The notes beneath the pieces are model-generated. The model searched no databases and was not told the origin of the DNA. It saw only the letters and a list, made by a program, of their open reading frames with translations. Source: Gelidibacter maritimus (lineage in GTDB: Bacteria > Bacteroidota > Bacteroidia > Flavobacteriales > Flavobacteriaceae). From it: 64,000 nucleotides of DNA. Of this stretch, positions 26,051 through 36,563 are shown piece by piece. The translations under genes were made by a program, and so were the position numbers. Positions within the stretch are counted from its first letter, which is position 1; every line of letters begins with the position of its first letter. The stretch covers positions 1-64,000 of the forward strand of contig NZ_JACGLT010000011.1 in the NCBI RefSeq assembly GCF_014062315.1, in the 5' to 3' direction.

Positions 26051-26776
26051 ATGGGACAAAAGACAAATCCAATCGGAAATCGTTTAGGAATTATCAGAGG
26101 ATGGGAGTCTAACTGGTATGGTGGCAATGATTATGGAGATAAACTTGCTGAAGACGACAAGATTAGAAAATATATCCATGCTCGTTTATCTAAAGCTAGT
26201 GTGTCGAGAGTAATTATTGAGCGTACGCTTAAACTTGTAACCGTTACTATCACAACTGCAAGACCTGGTATCATTATCGGGAAAGGTGGTCAAGAGGTAG
26301 ACAAGCTAAAAGAAGAGCTTAAGAAAATTACAGATAAGGAAGTTCAATTGAACATCTTCGAGATCAAGAGACCAGAATTGGATGCCTTTTTAGTGGCGTC
26401 TAGCGTTGCTCGTCAAATCGAGAATCGTATTTCTTACAGACGTGCCATCAAAATGGCCATTGCTGCAACAATGCGAATGAACGCTGAAGGAATCAAGATC
26501 CAAATTAGTGGCCGTTTAAACGGTGCTGAAATGGCACGTTCTGAGCACTATAAAGAAGGAAGAATTCCATTATCAACATTTAGAGCCGACATTGATTATG
26601 CTTTAGTTGAGGCACACACTACTTACGGTAGATTGGGTGTTAAAGTATGGATCATGAAAGGTGAAGTATATGGTAAAAGAGAGCTTTCACCGTTAGTTGG
26701 TTTATCCAAAAAACAAGGCAAAGGAGGATCTGATTCGCCAAGACGAGGAGGGAATAAGGCCCGCCGTAGAAAGTAA
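26051..26776 (+). CDS. rpsC: 30S ribosomal protein S3
   Basis: 241-aa S3 at the mRNA entry channel, with helicase-like activity on mRNA structure. [19 protein letters not shown], the KH-domain motif [15 protein letters not shown] and a basic C-terminal tail ([11 protein letters not shown]) are visible. It is 8 bases after rplV. Confidence 0.98.
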   Translation: MGQKTNPIGNRLGIIRGWESNWYGGNDYGDKLAEDDKIRKYIHARLSKASVSRVIIERTLKLVTVTITTARPGIIIGKGGQEVDKLKEELKKITDKEVQLNIFEIKRPELDAFLVASSVARQIENRISYRRAIKMAIAATMRMNAEGIKIQISGRLNGAEMARSEHYKEGRIPLSTFRADIDYALVEAHTTYGRLGVKVWIMKGEVYGKRELSPLVGLSKKQGKGGSDSPRRGGNKARRRK

Positions 26777-26795
26777 TTTTTAAAGTAAAAGAAAA

Positions 26796-27221
26796 ATGTT
26801 ACAACCTAAAAAGACAAAATTCCGTAAGCAGCAAAAAGGCCGCATGAAAGGAAATACCGGTAGAGGACATAAACTTTCAAATGGAATGTTTGGTATAAAA
26901 TCGGTACACGAAACAGGCATGTTTTTGACATCTCGTCAAATTGAAGCAGCGCGTATTGCAGCGACACGTTATATGAAAAGAGAAGGACAACTTTGGATCA
27001 AAGTTTTTCCGGATAAGCCTATCACCAAAAAGCCTCTTGAAGTACGTATGGGTAAAGGTAAGGGTGCTGTAGAGTATTGGGTAGCCGTAGTTAAACCTGG
27101 CCGAGTGATGTTTGAAGTTGGTGGCGTATCAATAGACGTTGCAAAAGAAGCATTACGCTTGGCGGCTCAAAAATTACCTGTAAAAACAAAATTCGTAGTC
27201 GCAAGAGATTACGGTGTTTAA
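26796..27221 (+). CDS. rplP: 50S ribosomal protein L16
   Basis: 141-aa L16, close to the A-site t[22 protein letters not shown] and the [20 protein letters not shown] block with its conserved Arg are present. Confidence 0.98.
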   Translation: MLQPKKTKFRKQQKGRMKGNTGRGHKLSNGMFGIKSVHETGMFLTSRQIEAARIAATRYMKREGQLWIKVFPDKPITKKPLEVRMGKGKGAVEYWVAVVKPGRVMFEVGGVSIDVAKEALRLAAQKLPVKTKFVVARDYGV

Positions 27222-27233
27222 TACATAGATATT

Positions 27234-27425
27234 ATGAAGCAATCAGAAATTAAACAGCTTTCTACAGCTGAATTACAAGATAAGTTAGGTGAAACTAAAA
27301 AGAGTTATGCTGACCTGAATATGGCTCATGCTATCTCCCCATTAGAAAATCCGATTCAATTACGCAACGTGAGACGTTCTGTAGCAAGAATTGCAACCGA
27401 ATTAACTAAAAGAGAAGTACAATAA
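27234..27425 (+). CDS. rpmC: 50S ribosomal protein L29
   Basis: 63-aa two-helix L29 at the tunnel exit beside L23. The pattern LSTAELQDKLGETKKSYADL and the end NVRRSVARIATEL fit the family and its length. Confidence 0.96.
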   Translation: MKQSEIKQLSTAELQDKLGETKKSYADLNMAHAISPLENPIQLRNVRRSVARIATELTKREVQ

Positions 27426-27443
27426 TTTGTATTCCGCTGAAAG

Positions 27444-27701
27444 ATGGAAAAAAGAAATTTAAGAAAAGAACGTATAGGAGTTGTAACTAGTAACAAAATG
27501 ATGAAGTCCATCGTTGTTGCCGAGGTTAAGAAAGTAAAACATCCTATGTATGGAAAATTCGTGTTAAAAACGAAAAAATACGTTGCACACGATGAGACAA
27601 ACGACTGTAACATTGGAGATACGGTAAAGATCATGGAGACACGACCTTTAAGTAAATCTAAGTGTTGGAGACTAGTAGAAATAATTGAAAGAGCTAAGTA
27701 A
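27444..27701 (+). CDS. rpsQ: 30S ribosomal protein S17
   Basis: 85-aa S17, a primary 16S rRNA binding protein of OB fold. [19 protein letters not shown] and [19 protein letters not shown] are the family motifs. It ends 2 bases before rplN. Confidence 0.97.
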   Translation: MEKRNLRKERIGVVTSNKMMKSIVVAEVKKVKHPMYGKFVLKTKKYVAHDETNDCNIGDTVKIMETRPLSKSKCWRLVEIIERAK

Positions 27702-27703
27702 TT

Positions 27704-28072
27704 ATGTTACAACAAGAATCAAGATTAAAAGTAGCTGATAACACCGGAGCAAAGGAAGTCATGACTATCCGTGTTCTAGGTGGTACTAAAAGAAGGTATG
27801 CTTCTCTAGGTGATAAGATAGTTGTTTCTGTTAAAGATGCAACACCTAATGGTAATATCAAAAAGGGAGCTGTTTCCACGGCTGTTGTTGTACGTACCAA
27901 AAAGGAGGTAAGACGTCCAGATGGATCATACATCAGATTTGATGATAACGCTTGTGTACTTTTAAATCCGCAAGGAGAAATGAGAGGAACGCGTGTTTTT
28001 GGACCTGTAGCAAGAGAGCTTCGTGATAAGCAATTCATGAAAATTGTATCCTTGGCACCTGAAGTACTGTAA
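27704..28072 (+). CDS. rplN: 50S ribosomal protein L14
   Basis: 122-aa L14 at the subunit interface, and the docking site of the silencing factor RsfS encoded elsewhere in this window. [19 protein letters not shown] at the start and [19 protein letters not shown] at the end are diagnostic. Confidence 0.98.
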   Translation: MLQQESRLKVADNTGAKEVMTIRVLGGTKRRYASLGDKIVVSVKDATPNGNIKKGAVSTAVVVRTKKEVRRPDGSYIRFDDNACVLLNPQGEMRGTRVFGPVARELRDKQFMKIVSLAPEVL

Positions 28073-28123
28073 GAACGCAAAATGTGGCGTAGCAACAGTT
28101 AAGCATTTCAAAAATAGATAAAG

Positions 28124-28438
28124 ATGACGACAAAGTTTAAAATAAAATCAGGAGATACAGTACAAGTCATTGCTGGAGACCATAAAGGTACGGAAGGTAA
28201 AGTTGTAAAGATCTTAAAGGATAAGAACAAGGCAATCGTTGAAGGCGTGAACATGGTTAAGAAACACACTAAGCCAAGTGCACAAAGTCCTCAAGGTGGC
28301 ATTGTAGAGAAAGAAGCGCCTATCCATATTTCCAACCTATCACTTTTGAACAGCAAAGGTGAAACAACACGTGTTGGGTATAGAATGGAAGGTGATAAAA
28401 AAGTGAGATTTTCTAAAAAATCAAATGAAGTAATTTAG
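28124..28438 (+). CDS. rplX: 50S ribosomal protein L24
   Basis: 104-aa L24, an assembly initiator with a KOW domain ([20 protein letters not shown]). The [20 protein letters not shown] segment is conserved. Its ATG is 51 bases after rplN, more than usual here; no terminator is seen in that gap. Confidence 0.97.
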   Translation: MTTKFKIKSGDTVQVIAGDHKGTEGKVVKILKDKNKAIVEGVNMVKKHTKPSAQSPQGGIVEKEAPIHISNLSLLNSKGETTRVGYRMEGDKKVRFSKKSNEVI

Positions 28439-28440
28439 TT

Positions 28441-28992
28441 ATGGCATATATTCCAAGATTAAAAAAAGAGTATAAGGAAAAAGGAATTTCCGCTCTTACA
28501 GAAGAATTCGGATATAAAAACGTAATGCAGGTTCCTAAGCTCGAAAAGATAGTATTGTCAAAAGGCGTAGGTGCAGCAGTTGCCGATAAAAAATTAGTAG
28601 ACCATGCGGTGGAAGAGTTGACCAAAATTTCTGGTCAGAAAGCTGTTCCTACAGTTTCTAAAAAAGATATCGCATCGTTTAAATTACGTAAAGGAATGCC
28701 AATAGGAGCAAGAGTTACATTACGCGGTGAGCAAATGTATGAGTTTCTTGACCGTTTGGTGACTTCAGCATTACCACGTGTAAGAGACTTTAACGGTATT
28801 AAAGCTAAAGGCTTTGACGGTAGAGGAAATTACAACTTGGGTATTACTGAACAAATTATATTTCCGGAAATTGATATTGATAAAGTCAACAATATTTCAG
28901 GAATGGATATTACCTTTGTGACTTCAGCTGATACAGATAAAGAAGCAAAATCGCTATTAACAGAATTGGGATTACCTTTTCAAAAGAATTAA
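28441..28992 (+). CDS. rplE: 50S ribosomal protein L5
   Basis: 183-aa L5, which binds 5S rRNA and bridges to S13/S19. [25 protein letters not shown] and the [20 protein letters not shown] motif are present. It is 2 bases after rplX. Confidence 0.98.
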   Translation: MAYIPRLKKEYKEKGISALTEEFGYKNVMQVPKLEKIVLSKGVGAAVADKKLVDHAVEELTKISGQKAVPTVSKKDIASFKLRKGMPIGARVTLRGEQMYEFLDRLVTSALPRVRDFNGIKAKGFDGRGNYNLGITEQIIFPEIDIDKVNNISGMDITFVTSADTDKEAKSLLTELGLPFQKN

Positions 28993-28995
28993 GAT

Positions 28996-29265
28996 ATGGC
29001 TAAAGAATCAATGAAAGCCCGTGAGGTGAAAAGACAAAAAATGGTAGCTAAATATGCCGATAAACGTAAAGCTTTAAAAGAAGCTGGCGATTATGAAGGC
29101 TTACAGAAACTACCAAGAAATGCATCACCAGTACGTTTGCACAACCGTTGTAAGTTAACCGGAAGACCAAGAGGGTATGTACGTATCTTCGGAATTTCTC
29201 GTGTTATGTTGCGCGAAATGGCAAACCAAGGGTTGATACCAGGAGTTAGAAAAGCGTCTTGGTAA
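28996..29265 (+). CDS. rpsN: 30S ribosomal protein S14 (zinc-free type)
   Basis: 89-aa long form of S14. It lacks the CxxC pair that holds zinc in the short form; the C-terminal half reads [20 protein letters not shown] with one Cys. Together with the one-Cys L36 in this cluster it suggests ribosomes with low zinc need. The 113-base gap to rpsH that follows holds small inverted repeats but no clear terminator. Confidence 0.97.
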   Translation: MAKESMKAREVKRQKMVAKYADKRKALKEAGDYEGLQKLPRNASPVRLHNRCKLTGRPRGYVRIFGISRVMLREMANQGLIPGVRKASW

Positions 29266-29378
29266 AAAACACTGCGATACGTCGCATTGTAGTGATGCAT
29301 TGTAATGCATCTCAATAAGAGTATAAACTGGGCAAAGGTTTGGAAAGAACCAAAAACCAAGTCCGCAATTTAATATAA

Positions 29379-29777
29379 ATGAATACAGATCCAATCTCAG
29401 ATTATCTAACGCGAGTTAGAAATGCAGTATCGGCCAACCATAGGGTTGTTGAAATACCTGCATCCAATCTAAAAAAAGAAATTACTAAAATATTATTCGA
29501 CCAAGGATATATTTTAAGTTACAAGTTTGATGACTCTACTGCACAGGGCAGCATCAAAATAGCTCTTAAATACAACAAAGAGACTAAAGAACCTGTTATT
29601 AGAAAAATTCATAGATTAAGTAAACCAGGTTTACGTAAATATGCAAGCTCAAGCGAAATGCCAAGAATCCTTAACGGTCTTGGAATTGCAATTGTTTCTA
29701 CGTCTCACGGTGTGATGACCGGAAAACAAGCACATAGAGCGAATGTAGGTGGAGAGTTATTGTGCTACGTTTATTAA
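29379..29777 (+). CDS. rpsH: 30S ribosomal protein S8
   Basis: 132-aa S8, a central 16S rRNA binder and, in E. coli, the repressor of the spc operon. TDPISDYLTRVRNAVSANH and the C-terminal ISTSHGVMTGKQA motif (here VSTSHGVMTGKQAHR) are present. Confidence 0.98.
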   Translation: MNTDPISDYLTRVRNAVSANHRVVEIPASNLKKEITKILFDQGYILSYKFDDSTAQGSIKIALKYNKETKEPVIRKIHRLSKPGLRKYASSSEMPRILNGLGIAIVSTSHGVMTGKQAHRANVGGELLCYVY

Positions 29778-29789
29778 AAAAGGGAAGAT

Positions 29790-30332
29790 ATGTCAAGAAT
29801 AGGAAATAATCCAGTAGTAATCCCAGATGGGGTGACAGTAGACGTCAAAGACAATGTGATTACCGTTAAAGGTAAGTTGGGTGAATTAACTCAAGAATTT
29901 TCAAACGTTGAAATTACGGTTAAAGATGGTGAAGTGTCAGTAGCACGTCCGTCAGACAGTAAAGAAGCAAGAACAGACCATGGTCTATACCGATCATTGG
30001 TTAATAATATGGTACATGGCGTATCAGAAGGTTGGACCAAACAATTGGAATTGGTAGGAGTAGGATATAGAGCTACTAACCAAGGACAAAGATTAGATTT
30101 GGCTTTAGGATTTTCACATAATATCGTACTATCAGTAGCTCCAGAAGTGAAAGTGGAAACGATTTCTGAAAAAGGAAAAAATCCAATCGTAAAGTTAACG
30201 TCTCACGACAAACAATTGGTAGGACAGGTAGCTGCGAAGATCCGTGGATACAGAAAACCAGAGCCTTACAAAGGAAAAGGAATTAAGTTTGTAGGAGAAG
30301 AATTAAGAAGAAAAGCAGGTAAATCAGCATAA
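29790..30332 (+). CDS. rplF: 50S ribosomal protein L6
   Basis: 180-aa L6, built from two repeated RRM-like folds, near the factor-binding site where EF-G docks. [17 protein letters not shown] and the C-terminal [17 protein letters not shown] motif are diagnostic. Confidence 0.98.
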   Translation: MSRIGNNPVVIPDGVTVDVKDNVITVKGKLGELTQEFSNVEITVKDGEVSVARPSDSKEARTDHGLYRSLVNNMVHGVSEGWTKQLELVGVGYRATNQGQRLDLALGFSHNIVLSVAPEVKVETISEKGKNPIVKLTSHDKQLVGQVAAKIRGYRKPEPYKGKGIKFVGEELRRKAGKSA

Positions 30333-30342
30333 TCGTTTAGTT

Positions 30343-30699
30343 ATGGCATTGACAAAGAATCAAAGAAGATTAAGAATAAAAGGCAGAATCCGTAAGGTGG
30401 TTTCTGGAACAGAAACGAAACCTCGTTTGGCTGTATATAGAAGCAATAAAGAAATTTATGCTCAAATTATAGACGATGTAACTGGTAATACTATTAGTGC
30501 TGCATCTTCAAGAGATAAAGATATTAGTTCTGCCAAAGGAACCAAATCAGAAATAGCTGTCCTTGTTGGAAAATCACTTGGTGAAAAAGCATTAAAAGCT
30601 GGTGTAGAAACGATCTCTTTTGATAGAGGTGGATATAAATATCACGGAAGAGTTAAATCATTAGCAGAAGGTGCTAGAGAAGCAGGACTAAAATTTTAA
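30343..30699 (+). CDS. rplR: 50S ribosomal protein L18
   Basis: 118-aa L18, which binds 5S rRNA with L5. [20 protein letters not shown] and [20 protein letters not shown] are the family signatures. Confidence 0.98.
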   Translation: MALTKNQRRLRIKGRIRKVVSGTETKPRLAVYRSNKEIYAQIIDDVTGNTISAASSRDKDISSAKGTKSEIAVLVGKSLGEKALKAGVETISFDRGGYKYHGRVKSLAEGAREAGLKF

Positions 30700-30708
30700 G
30701 ACATTATT

Positions 30709-31233
30709 ATGTATCGAAAATATAAAAACGCAGAATTAGTAAAACCGAGTGGATTAGATCTTAAAGATCATCTTATTGGCGTCCAAAGGGTGACTAAAGT
30801 TACTAAAGGTGGTAGAGCATTTGGTTTTTCAGCTATTGTAGTAGTTGGAGACGAAGCAGGAGTTGTTGGACAAGGATTGGGAAAATCTAAAGATGTGGCA
30901 ACTGCTATTGCTAAAGGTATTGAAGATGCCAAGAAAAACTTGGTAAGAATTCCATTGCTTAGAAAAACTTTACCTCACGAGCAAAAAGGTAAGTACGGCG
31001 GAGCACGAGTTAACATTATTCCAGCTACCGAAGGTACGGGAGTGATTGCTGGTGGCGCTGTAAGAACGGTTTTGGAAGCAGTTGGTATACAAGATGTATT
31101 GTCAAAATCTCAAGGATCTTCAAATCCTCATAACGTGGTAAAAGCAACTTTTGATGCTTTGCTACAATTGAGAAGTGCAAAATCTGTTGCTGACGATAGA
31201 GGAATTTCACTTGAGAAAGTATTTAACGGTTAA
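30709..31233 (+). CDS. rpsE: 30S ribosomal protein S5
   Basis: 174-aa S5, which acts in decoding accuracy beside S4 and S12. The S5 domain reads [20 protein letters not shown], followed by [20 protein letters not shown]. The loop Ser/Lys positions look wild type. Confidence 0.98.
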   Translation: MYRKYKNAELVKPSGLDLKDHLIGVQRVTKVTKGGRAFGFSAIVVVGDEAGVVGQGLGKSKDVATAIAKGIEDAKKNLVRIPLLRKTLPHEQKGKYGGARVNIIPATEGTGVIAGGAVRTVLEAVGIQDVLSKSQGSSNPHNVVKATFDALLQLRSAKSVADDRGISLEKVFNG

Positions 31234-31244
31234 TCAATACAATA

Positions 31245-31427
31245 ATGGCAAAGATTAAAGTAAAAAAAGTAAAAAGTGCTATCAACCGAACGTTACAACA
31301 AAAGCGAATTTTGGAGGCTTTAGGCTTGTACAAAATGAATCAGGTTGTTGAGCATGACGATACGCCAAGTATCCAAGGAATGATTAATAAAGTTCAACAT
31401 TTAGTTTCTGTTGAAGAAACAAAATAA
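31245..31427 (+). CDS. rpmD: 50S ribosomal protein L30
   Basis: 60-aa L30. KVKKVKSAINRTLQQKRILE and the single short fold match the family in length and pattern. It sits between rpsE and rplO as in most bacteria. Confidence 0.96.
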   Translation: MAKIKVKKVKSAINRTLQQKRILEALGLYKMNQVVEHDDTPSIQGMINKVQHLVSVEETK

Positions 31428-31439
31428 TACAGCATTATA

Positions 31440-31892
31440 ATGGATTTAAGTAATTTAAAACCGGCTGAAGGGTCAGTTAAAAATCAAGGCAAAAGAATAG
31501 GTAGAGGACAAGGTACCGGAAAAGGTGGTACTGCAACTCGTGGGCACAAAGGTGCTAAATCACGCTCTGGTTATTCTAAGAAATTAGGTTTTGAAGGTGG
31601 ACAGATGCCACTTCAAAGACGTGTGCCTAAGTTTGGGTTTACAAATATCAATCGTGTTGAATATCAAGGTGTCAACCTCGATACCTTGCAACAATTGGTG
31701 GATGATAAAGTCATTAAGGACACCGTTAACTTGGTGACACTTTTAGAACTAGGTCTTGTTGGCAAGAATGATCTTGTTAAAATATTGGGCCGTGGTGAGC
31801 TAACATCAAAATTAACCGTAACTGCTCATAAATTTACTGCTTCAGCAAAAGCTGCTATTGAAGCTGCAGGAGGAGAAGCTGTAACTTTATAA
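31440..31892 (+). CDS. rplO: 50S ribosomal protein L15
   Basis: 150-aa L15. The Gly/Arg/Lys-rich N-terminal arm (GRGQGTGKGGTATRGHKGAK) threads into 23S rRNA; GGQMPLQRRVPKFGF follows. It ends 13 bases before secY, the usual order. Confidence 0.98.
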   Translation: MDLSNLKPAEGSVKNQGKRIGRGQGTGKGGTATRGHKGAKSRSGYSKKLGFEGGQMPLQRRVPKFGFTNINRVEYQGVNLDTLQQLVDDKVIKDTVNLVTLLELGLVGKNDLVKILGRGELTSKLTVTAHKFTASAKAAIEAAGGEAVTL

Positions 31893-31905
31893 GATCGTTT
31901 AGAGA

Positions 31906-33252
31906 ATGAAATTTATAGAGACTTTAAAAAATGTTTGGAAAATAACAGAACTAAAAGATAGAATCATGCTTACGCTTGGTCTACTTTTAGTTTATCGTTT
32001 TGGTGCCCAAGTCGTTTTACCAGGTATTGATGCAAGTCAGTTAGGTGAGTTGGCCAGTAATACCGATCAAGGTATTTTGGGCCTTCTTAATGCCTTTACG
32101 GGTGGCGCTTTTGCCAATGCCTCTGTATTTGCTTTAGGGATCATGCCGTACATTTCAGCATCAATTGTTGTTCAGTTGATGGGTATTGCAATTCCTTACC
32201 TTCAAAAATTACAGAAGGACGGTGCAAGTGGCCAAAAGAAGATTACTCAAATTACCCGATGGTTAACCATCGCTATCTGTTTGGTGCAAGCACCTGGATA
32301 TTTAGCTAGTTTACCAGCATTAGGTATTCCTACATCAGCGTTTTTGTTGGGTACAGGAACAATGTTCTATGTATCTTCAGTAATTATATTGGTTACTGGA
32401 TGTGTATTTGCCATGTGGTTGGGTGAAAAGATTACCGATAAGGGTATTGGTAACGGAATCTCGTTATTAATTATGGTTGGTATCATTGCACGTATGCCTG
32501 CTTCCTTTGTTCAGAACTTTGCTTCAAGAGTTGAAGGTGGTGGAAATGGTGGTTTAATGATGGTATTGATTGAATTGGTGATCTGGTTTGTAATCATCTT
32601 ACTATCTATTATGTTGGTCATGGGCGTTCGTAAGATTGCAGTTCAGTATGCACGTCGTACAGCCTCTGGTGGTTACGAAAAAAATGTATTTGGATCAAGA
32701 CAGTTTTTACCATTAAAATTGAATGCCTCTGGAGTTATGCCAATTATCTTTGCACAAGCAATTATGTTTGTTCCTACCTTAATAGGTAAAGGATTGGGCG
32801 AAGGACCCGTTGGACAGTGGCTACAGACTAACTTCAATGACTTTTTTGGTCTTTGGTATAATATCGTATTCGGATTATTGATTATCGTGTTTACGTATTT
32901 TTATACAGCTATTACAGTACCGACCAATAAAATGGCAGACGATTTGAAACGTAGTGGTGGTTTTATACCTGGAATTAGACCGGGAACTGAGACCTCTGAA
33001 TACTTAGATAAAATTATGTCGCAAATAACCTTGCCAGGATCTATATTTTTGGCAATGATTGCAGTGTTTCCAGCGGTTGTAGTTAAATTGATGGGCGTGC
33101 AGGATGGTTGGGCATTGTTCTTTGGAGGTACCTCATTGCTGATTATGGTGGGTGTGGCTATTGATACCATGCAACAGGTAAATTCATACCTATTGAACAA
33201 ACACTATGATGGCTTAATGAAAACGGGCAAAAATAGAAAAGCAATAGCCTAA
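31906..33252 (+). CDS. secY: Preprotein translocase subunit SecY
   Basis: 448-aa inner-membrane channel protein with ten hydrophobic segments. The plug/TM2 region FANASVFALGIMPYISASIVVQ (residues about 68-89), the loop KITDKGIGNGISLLI and GIRPGTETSEYLD are conserved. It works with SecE/SecG and SecA and serves all exported proteins in the window. The 109-base gap that follows carries no adk or map gene, which often lie here in other phyla. Confidence 0.98.
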   Translation: MKFIETLKNVWKITELKDRIMLTLGLLLVYRFGAQVVLPGIDASQLGELASNTDQGILGLLNAFTGGAFANASVFALGIMPYISASIVVQLMGIAIPYLQKLQKDGASGQKKITQITRWLTIAICLVQAPGYLASLPALGIPTSAFLLGTGTMFYVSSVIILVTGCVFAMWLGEKITDKGIGNGISLLIMVGIIARMPASFVQNFASRVEGGGNGGLMMVLIELVIWFVIILLSIMLVMGVRKIAVQYARRTASGGYEKNVFGSRQFLPLKLNASGVMPIIFAQAIMFVPTLIGKGLGEGPVGQWLQTNFNDFFGLWYNIVFGLLIIVFTYFYTAITVPTNKMADDLKRSGGFIPGIRPGTETSEYLDKIMSQITLPGSIFLAMIAVFPAVVVKLMGVQDGWALFFGGTSLLIMVGVAIDTMQQVNSYLLNKHYDGLMKTGKNRKAIA

Positions 33253-33361
33253 ACCTGACAAAAACGGTTAGAAGTTAGTGATTAGAGCGCGTTTTTTTTA
33301 ATGGAACAATTTTTGAAAGGACAATAGCTATAATCAATAACAAGTAATCAATACATAAACA

Positions 33362-33577
33362 ATGGCAAAACAAGCAGCAATAGAACAAGACGGATCAATA
33401 ATTGAAGCATTATCAAATGCTATGTTCCGTGTAGAATTAGAAAATGGACATATAGTAACTGCGCATATTTCTGGTAAAATGCGTATGCACTACATAAAAT
33501 TGTTACCAGGAGACAAAGTAAAATTGGAAATGAGCCCTTATGATTTAACAAAGGCTCGTATAACATACAGATATTAA
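33362..33577 (+). CDS. infA: Translation initiation factor IF-1
   Basis: 71-aa OB-fold protein that occupies the A site during initiation. [20 protein letters not shown] and [19 protein letters not shown] match the family precisely. Confidence 0.97.
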   Translation: MAKQAAIEQDGSIIEALSNAMFRVELENGHIVTAHISGKMRMHYIKLLPGDKVKLEMSPYDLTKARITYRY

Positions 33578-33642
33578 AATGGTTCGAAATTCAGGATTTA
33601 GAGTTTAAAGCTTGAATTAAGAATCGCGAACATTTAACAACT

Positions 33643-33759
33643 ATGAAAGTAAGAGCATCAGTTAAAAAAAGAAGTGCCGATTGTAAATTGGTGCGTCGAA
33701 AAGGAAGACTTTACGTTATTAACAAAAAGAATCCTAGATTCAAACAAAGACAAGGATAG
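33643..33759 (+). CDS. rpmJ: 50S ribosomal protein L36
   Basis: 38-aa L36. It starts [14 protein letters not shown] and ends [12 protein letters not shown]. Only one Cys remains of the four zinc ligands of the C+ form, so it is the zinc-free type, as in other Bacteroidota. It lies between infA and rpsM, 2 bases before the latter, the normal position. Confidence 0.96.
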   Translation: MKVRASVKKRSADCKLVRRKGRLYVINKKNPRFKQRQG

Positions 33760-33761
33760 AT

Positions 33762-34136
33762 ATGGCAAGAATTGCAGGTGTTGACATACCAAAACAAAAA
33801 AGAGGAGCGGTCTCTTTAACCTACATCTACGGAATAGGTGCAAGCAGAGCGAAAGATATCTTAGCCCAAGCTAAGGTTGACGAAAACACAAAAGTTCAAG
33901 ATTGGACAGATGATGAAATCAGTAACATTCGTGAAGCAGTAGGCGCTTTTACTATTGAAGGTGAATTGCGTTCCGAAATCCAAATCAACATTAAGCGATT
34001 AATGGATATTGGATGCTACAGAGGAATCCGTCATAGAGTTGGACTTCCGTTAAGAGGTCAGCGAACTAAAAACAACTCTAGAACGAGAAAAGGAAGAAGA
34101 AAAACTGTTGCTAACAAGAAAAAAGTAACGAAATAA
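33762..34136 (+). CDS. rpsM: 30S ribosomal protein S13
   Basis: 124-aa S13 of the 30S head, contacting P-site t[23 protein letters not shown], the [20 protein letters not shown] motif and a lysine-rich tail are present. It begins the alpha segment of the cluster. Confidence 0.98.
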   Translation: MARIAGVDIPKQKRGAVSLTYIYGIGASRAKDILAQAKVDENTKVQDWTDDEISNIREAVGAFTIEGELRSEIQINIKRLMDIGCYRGIRHRVGLPLRGQRTKNNSRTRKGRRKTVANKKKVTK

Positions 34137-34241
34137 TAACAAGACATTAGTCATTAGTAATGAGACGTTAGATGAATCTGTCTGAAATGTAAAAGTCTAG
34201 GATTCTAACAACTAAAAGCTAACAACTATAAACTAAAAATT

Positions 34242-34631
34242 ATGGCAAAGTCAAGTACAAAAGTTAAAAAACGTAAAGTTATTGTTGAAGCCAATGGAGA
34301 GGCGCATATCGCTGCTTCATTCAACAACATCATTATCTCTTTGACAAACAAAAAAGGTGATGTCGTTTCTTGGTCATCAGCTGGGAAGATGGGCTTTAGA
34401 GGTTCAAAAAAGAACACACCTTATGCAGCTCAAGTAGCCGCTGAAGATGCTGCAGCCGTAGCAAGAGAAGCCGGACTAAAGAAAGTAAAGGTATATGTTA
34501 AAGGACCTGGCAACGGAAGAGAATCTGCTATCCGTTCTATCCATAATGCAGGTATTGAAGTAACAGAAATTATTGATGTTACACCATTGCCACATAACGG
34601 ATGTAGACCTCCAAAACGTAGACGTGTATAA
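34242..34631 (+). CDS. rpsK: 30S ribosomal protein S11
   Basis: 129-aa S11 of the platform, near the E site. [20 protein letters not shown], the [20 protein letters not shown] helix and the end [18 protein letters not shown] are diagnostic. The 105 bases before it hold only degenerate repeats; a terminator follows. Confidence 0.98.
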   Translation: MAKSSTKVKKRKVIVEANGEAHIAASFNNIIISLTNKKGDVVSWSSAGKMGFRGSKKNTPYAAQVAAEDAAAVAREAGLKKVKVYVKGPGNGRESAIRSIHNAGIEVTEIIDVTPLPHNGCRPPKRRRV

Positions 34632-34647
34632 TTTATACGGTATATAG

Positions 34648-34689
34648 ACTAAATATCAATCACATAAAGTGATTGATATTAGTTTTTTA
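34648..34689 (+). terminator. Intrinsic terminator between rpsK and rpsD
   Basis: AATATCAATCAC with GTGATTGATATT gives 12 perfect pairs, extended by ACT/AGT on the outside, with loop ATAAA and a following run of six T. This is the strongest terminator inside the ribosomal cluster. Confidence 0.88.
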
Positions 34690-34701
34690 TATGTAAATTT
34701 G
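34673..34701 (+). promoter_or_regulatory. Promoter of rpsD-rpoA-rplQ
   Basis: TTG (34673-34675) is followed after 18 bases by TAAATTTG (34694-34701), an exact -7 element. The -33 triplet lies within the terminator stem, so termination and new initiation overlap. The leader to rpsD is about 100 bases. Confidence 0.75.
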
Positions 34702-34805
34702 CAGACTGAAAAAAATAATAATCAAGTATCAACGGGAGATTACTGTTTATCGAAGGATAGATTAAGACCTTAATTCATAAGCACTTCCAAAATTTAATTT
34801 AAGAA

Positions 34806-35411
34806 ATGGCAAGATATACTGGTCCTAAAACTAAAATAGCCCGAAAATTCGGTGAAGCTATTTACGGAGATGATAAAGCTTTTGAGAAAAGAAACTATCC
34901 TCCAGGTCAACATGGTGCTAACAAGCGTCGTGGAAAAAAATCTGAATATGCGCTCCAATTAATGGAAAAGCAAAAAGCTAAATATACCTATGGTATTTTA
35001 GAAAAGCAATTCAGAAACATGTTTAAAAAAGCAACTGCTGCACGAGGTATTACTGGTGAAGTATTGCTACAATTGTGTGAATCTCGTTTGGATAACGTGG
35101 TTTACCGATTGGGATTGTCGCCTTCACGTAGTGGTGCGCGCCAATTAGTTTCTCACAGACATATTACCGTTAATGGTGAAATTGTGAATATTCCTTCTTA
35201 CCAACTAAATGTTGGTGACGTCATTGCCGTAAGAGAGAAATCAAAATCTCTTGAAGTCATTCAAAATGCATTGTCTAATTCAAACAACGTGTATGAGTGG
35301 ATGACCTGGAACAGTGAAACTAAACAAGGAACTTATGTTTCAATTCCTGAAAGAGTTCAAATTCCAGAAAATATCAACGAGCAATTTATCGTCGAATTAT
35401 ACTCTAAATAA
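34806..35411 (+). CDS. rpsD: 30S ribosomal protein S4
   Basis: 201-aa S4, an assembly initiator, and in E. coli the repressor of the alpha operon. [20 protein letters not shown] at the start and the S4 RNA-binding domain [20 protein letters not shown] are present. It lies at the head of its own unit after the strong terminator, with a leader long enough for autoregulation. Confidence 0.98.
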   Translation: MARYTGPKTKIARKFGEAIYGDDKAFEKRNYPPGQHGANKRRGKKSEYALQLMEKQKAKYTYGILEKQFRNMFKKATAARGITGEVLLQLCESRLDNVVYRLGLSPSRSGARQLVSHRHITVNGEIVNIPSYQLNVGDVIAVREKSKSLEVIQNALSNSNNVYEWMTWNSETKQGTYVSIPERVQIPENINEQFIVELYSK

Positions 35412-35431
35412 TAACTGATACAAAACGCACT

Positions 35432-36424
35432 ATGGCAATATTAAATTTTCAAAAGCCCGACAAAGTCATTATGATTGATTCAACTCCTTTTGAAGGGAAG
35501 TTTGAATTTAGACCTTTAGAACCAGGCTATGGATTAACAGTAGGTAATGCTTTAAGAAGAGTTTTGTTGTCTTCTTTGGAAGGCTTTGCTATTACATCTG
35601 TGAGAATTGAAGGTGTTGATCACGAATTTTCTACAATTGCAGGCATAGTTGAGGATGTTACTGAAATAATTTTGAACTTAAAACAAATTAACTTTAAGCG
35701 TCAAATTGATGAAGTTGATAACGAAACCGTTACAATTTCTATCTCAGGACAAGATCAAATTACTGCTGGCGATTTTCAGAAATTCATCTCAGGATTTCAG
35801 GTGTTGAACAAGGATTTGGTAATCTGTAATTTAGATGCTAAAGTAAGCATCAATATGGAGTTGACTATTGAAAAAGGTAGAGGTTACGTTCCTGCAGAAG
35901 AAAATAAAAAAGCATCTGCACCAATCGGTACTATATTTACAGATTCAATCTTCACACCAATAAATAATGTGAAATATGCGGTTGAGAACTTCCGTGTTGA
36001 GCAAAAAACAGATTACGAAAAACTAATTTTCGAAATCATTACGGACGGATCAATCAATCCTAAGGATGCGTTGACTGAAGCTGCTAAGATATTAATCCAT
36101 CACTTCATGTTATTCTCTGATGAGCGTATTACTTTAGAAGCTGATGAAATTGCACAAACAGAAACTTATGATGAAGAATCACTTCATATGAGACAACTAT
36201 TGAAAACCAAATTGGTTGATTTGGACCTTTCAGTACGTGCTCTTAACTGTTTAAAAGCTGCAGAAGTAGATACTTTGGGCGATTTAGTATCCTACAATAA
36301 AAATGACTTGATGAAATTTAGAAACTTCGGAAAGAAATCCTTGACAGAATTAGAAGAACTTGTAGGTGGAAAAGGTTTGAACTTCGGAATGGATTTAAGC
36401 AAGTACAAATTAGATAAAGACTAA
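35432..36424 (+). CDS. rpoA: DNA-directed RNA polymerase subunit alpha
   Basis: 330-aa alpha subunit. The N-terminal dimerisation domain contains [20 protein letters not shown] (about 28-47), and the C-terminal domain, used for promoter contacts, contains [20 protein letters not shown] and a helix-hairpin-helix [16 protein letters not shown]. It makes the polymerase scaffold. A hairpin (about 36444-36470) lies in the gap to rplQ. Confidence 0.98.
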   Translation: MAILNFQKPDKVIMIDSTPFEGKFEFRPLEPGYGLTVGNALRRVLLSSLEGFAITSVRIEGVDHEFSTIAGIVEDVTEIILNLKQINFKRQIDEVDNETVTISISGQDQITAGDFQKFISGFQVLNKDLVICNLDAKVSINMELTIEKGRGYVPAEENKKASAPIGTIFTDSIFTPINNVKYAVENFRVEQKTDYEKLIFEIITDGSINPKDALTEAAKILIHHFMLFSDERITLEADEIAQTETYDEESLHMRQLLKTKLVDLDLSVRALNCLKAAEVDTLGDLVSYNKNDLMKFRNFGKKSLTELEELVGGKGLNFGMDLSKYKLDKD

Positions 36425-36563
36425 ACAATTTTAGATCTACGATTTGCGATTTCGGAATTAAGAAATCGTAAATCGTACATCGCAAATCAAAAATCAATTA
36501 ATCACTTCATAGTTTTGCTCCTCAAAGTGGGTTGAAGCAAGATGGAGGTTATAAACAAATGTC

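Noticed and set aside
36425..36563. Terminator between rpoA and rplQ
   Set aside because: The hairpin near 36444-36470 has no T run after it, and the gap is filled with repeated aaatcg-type words; attenuation is possible but not supported.
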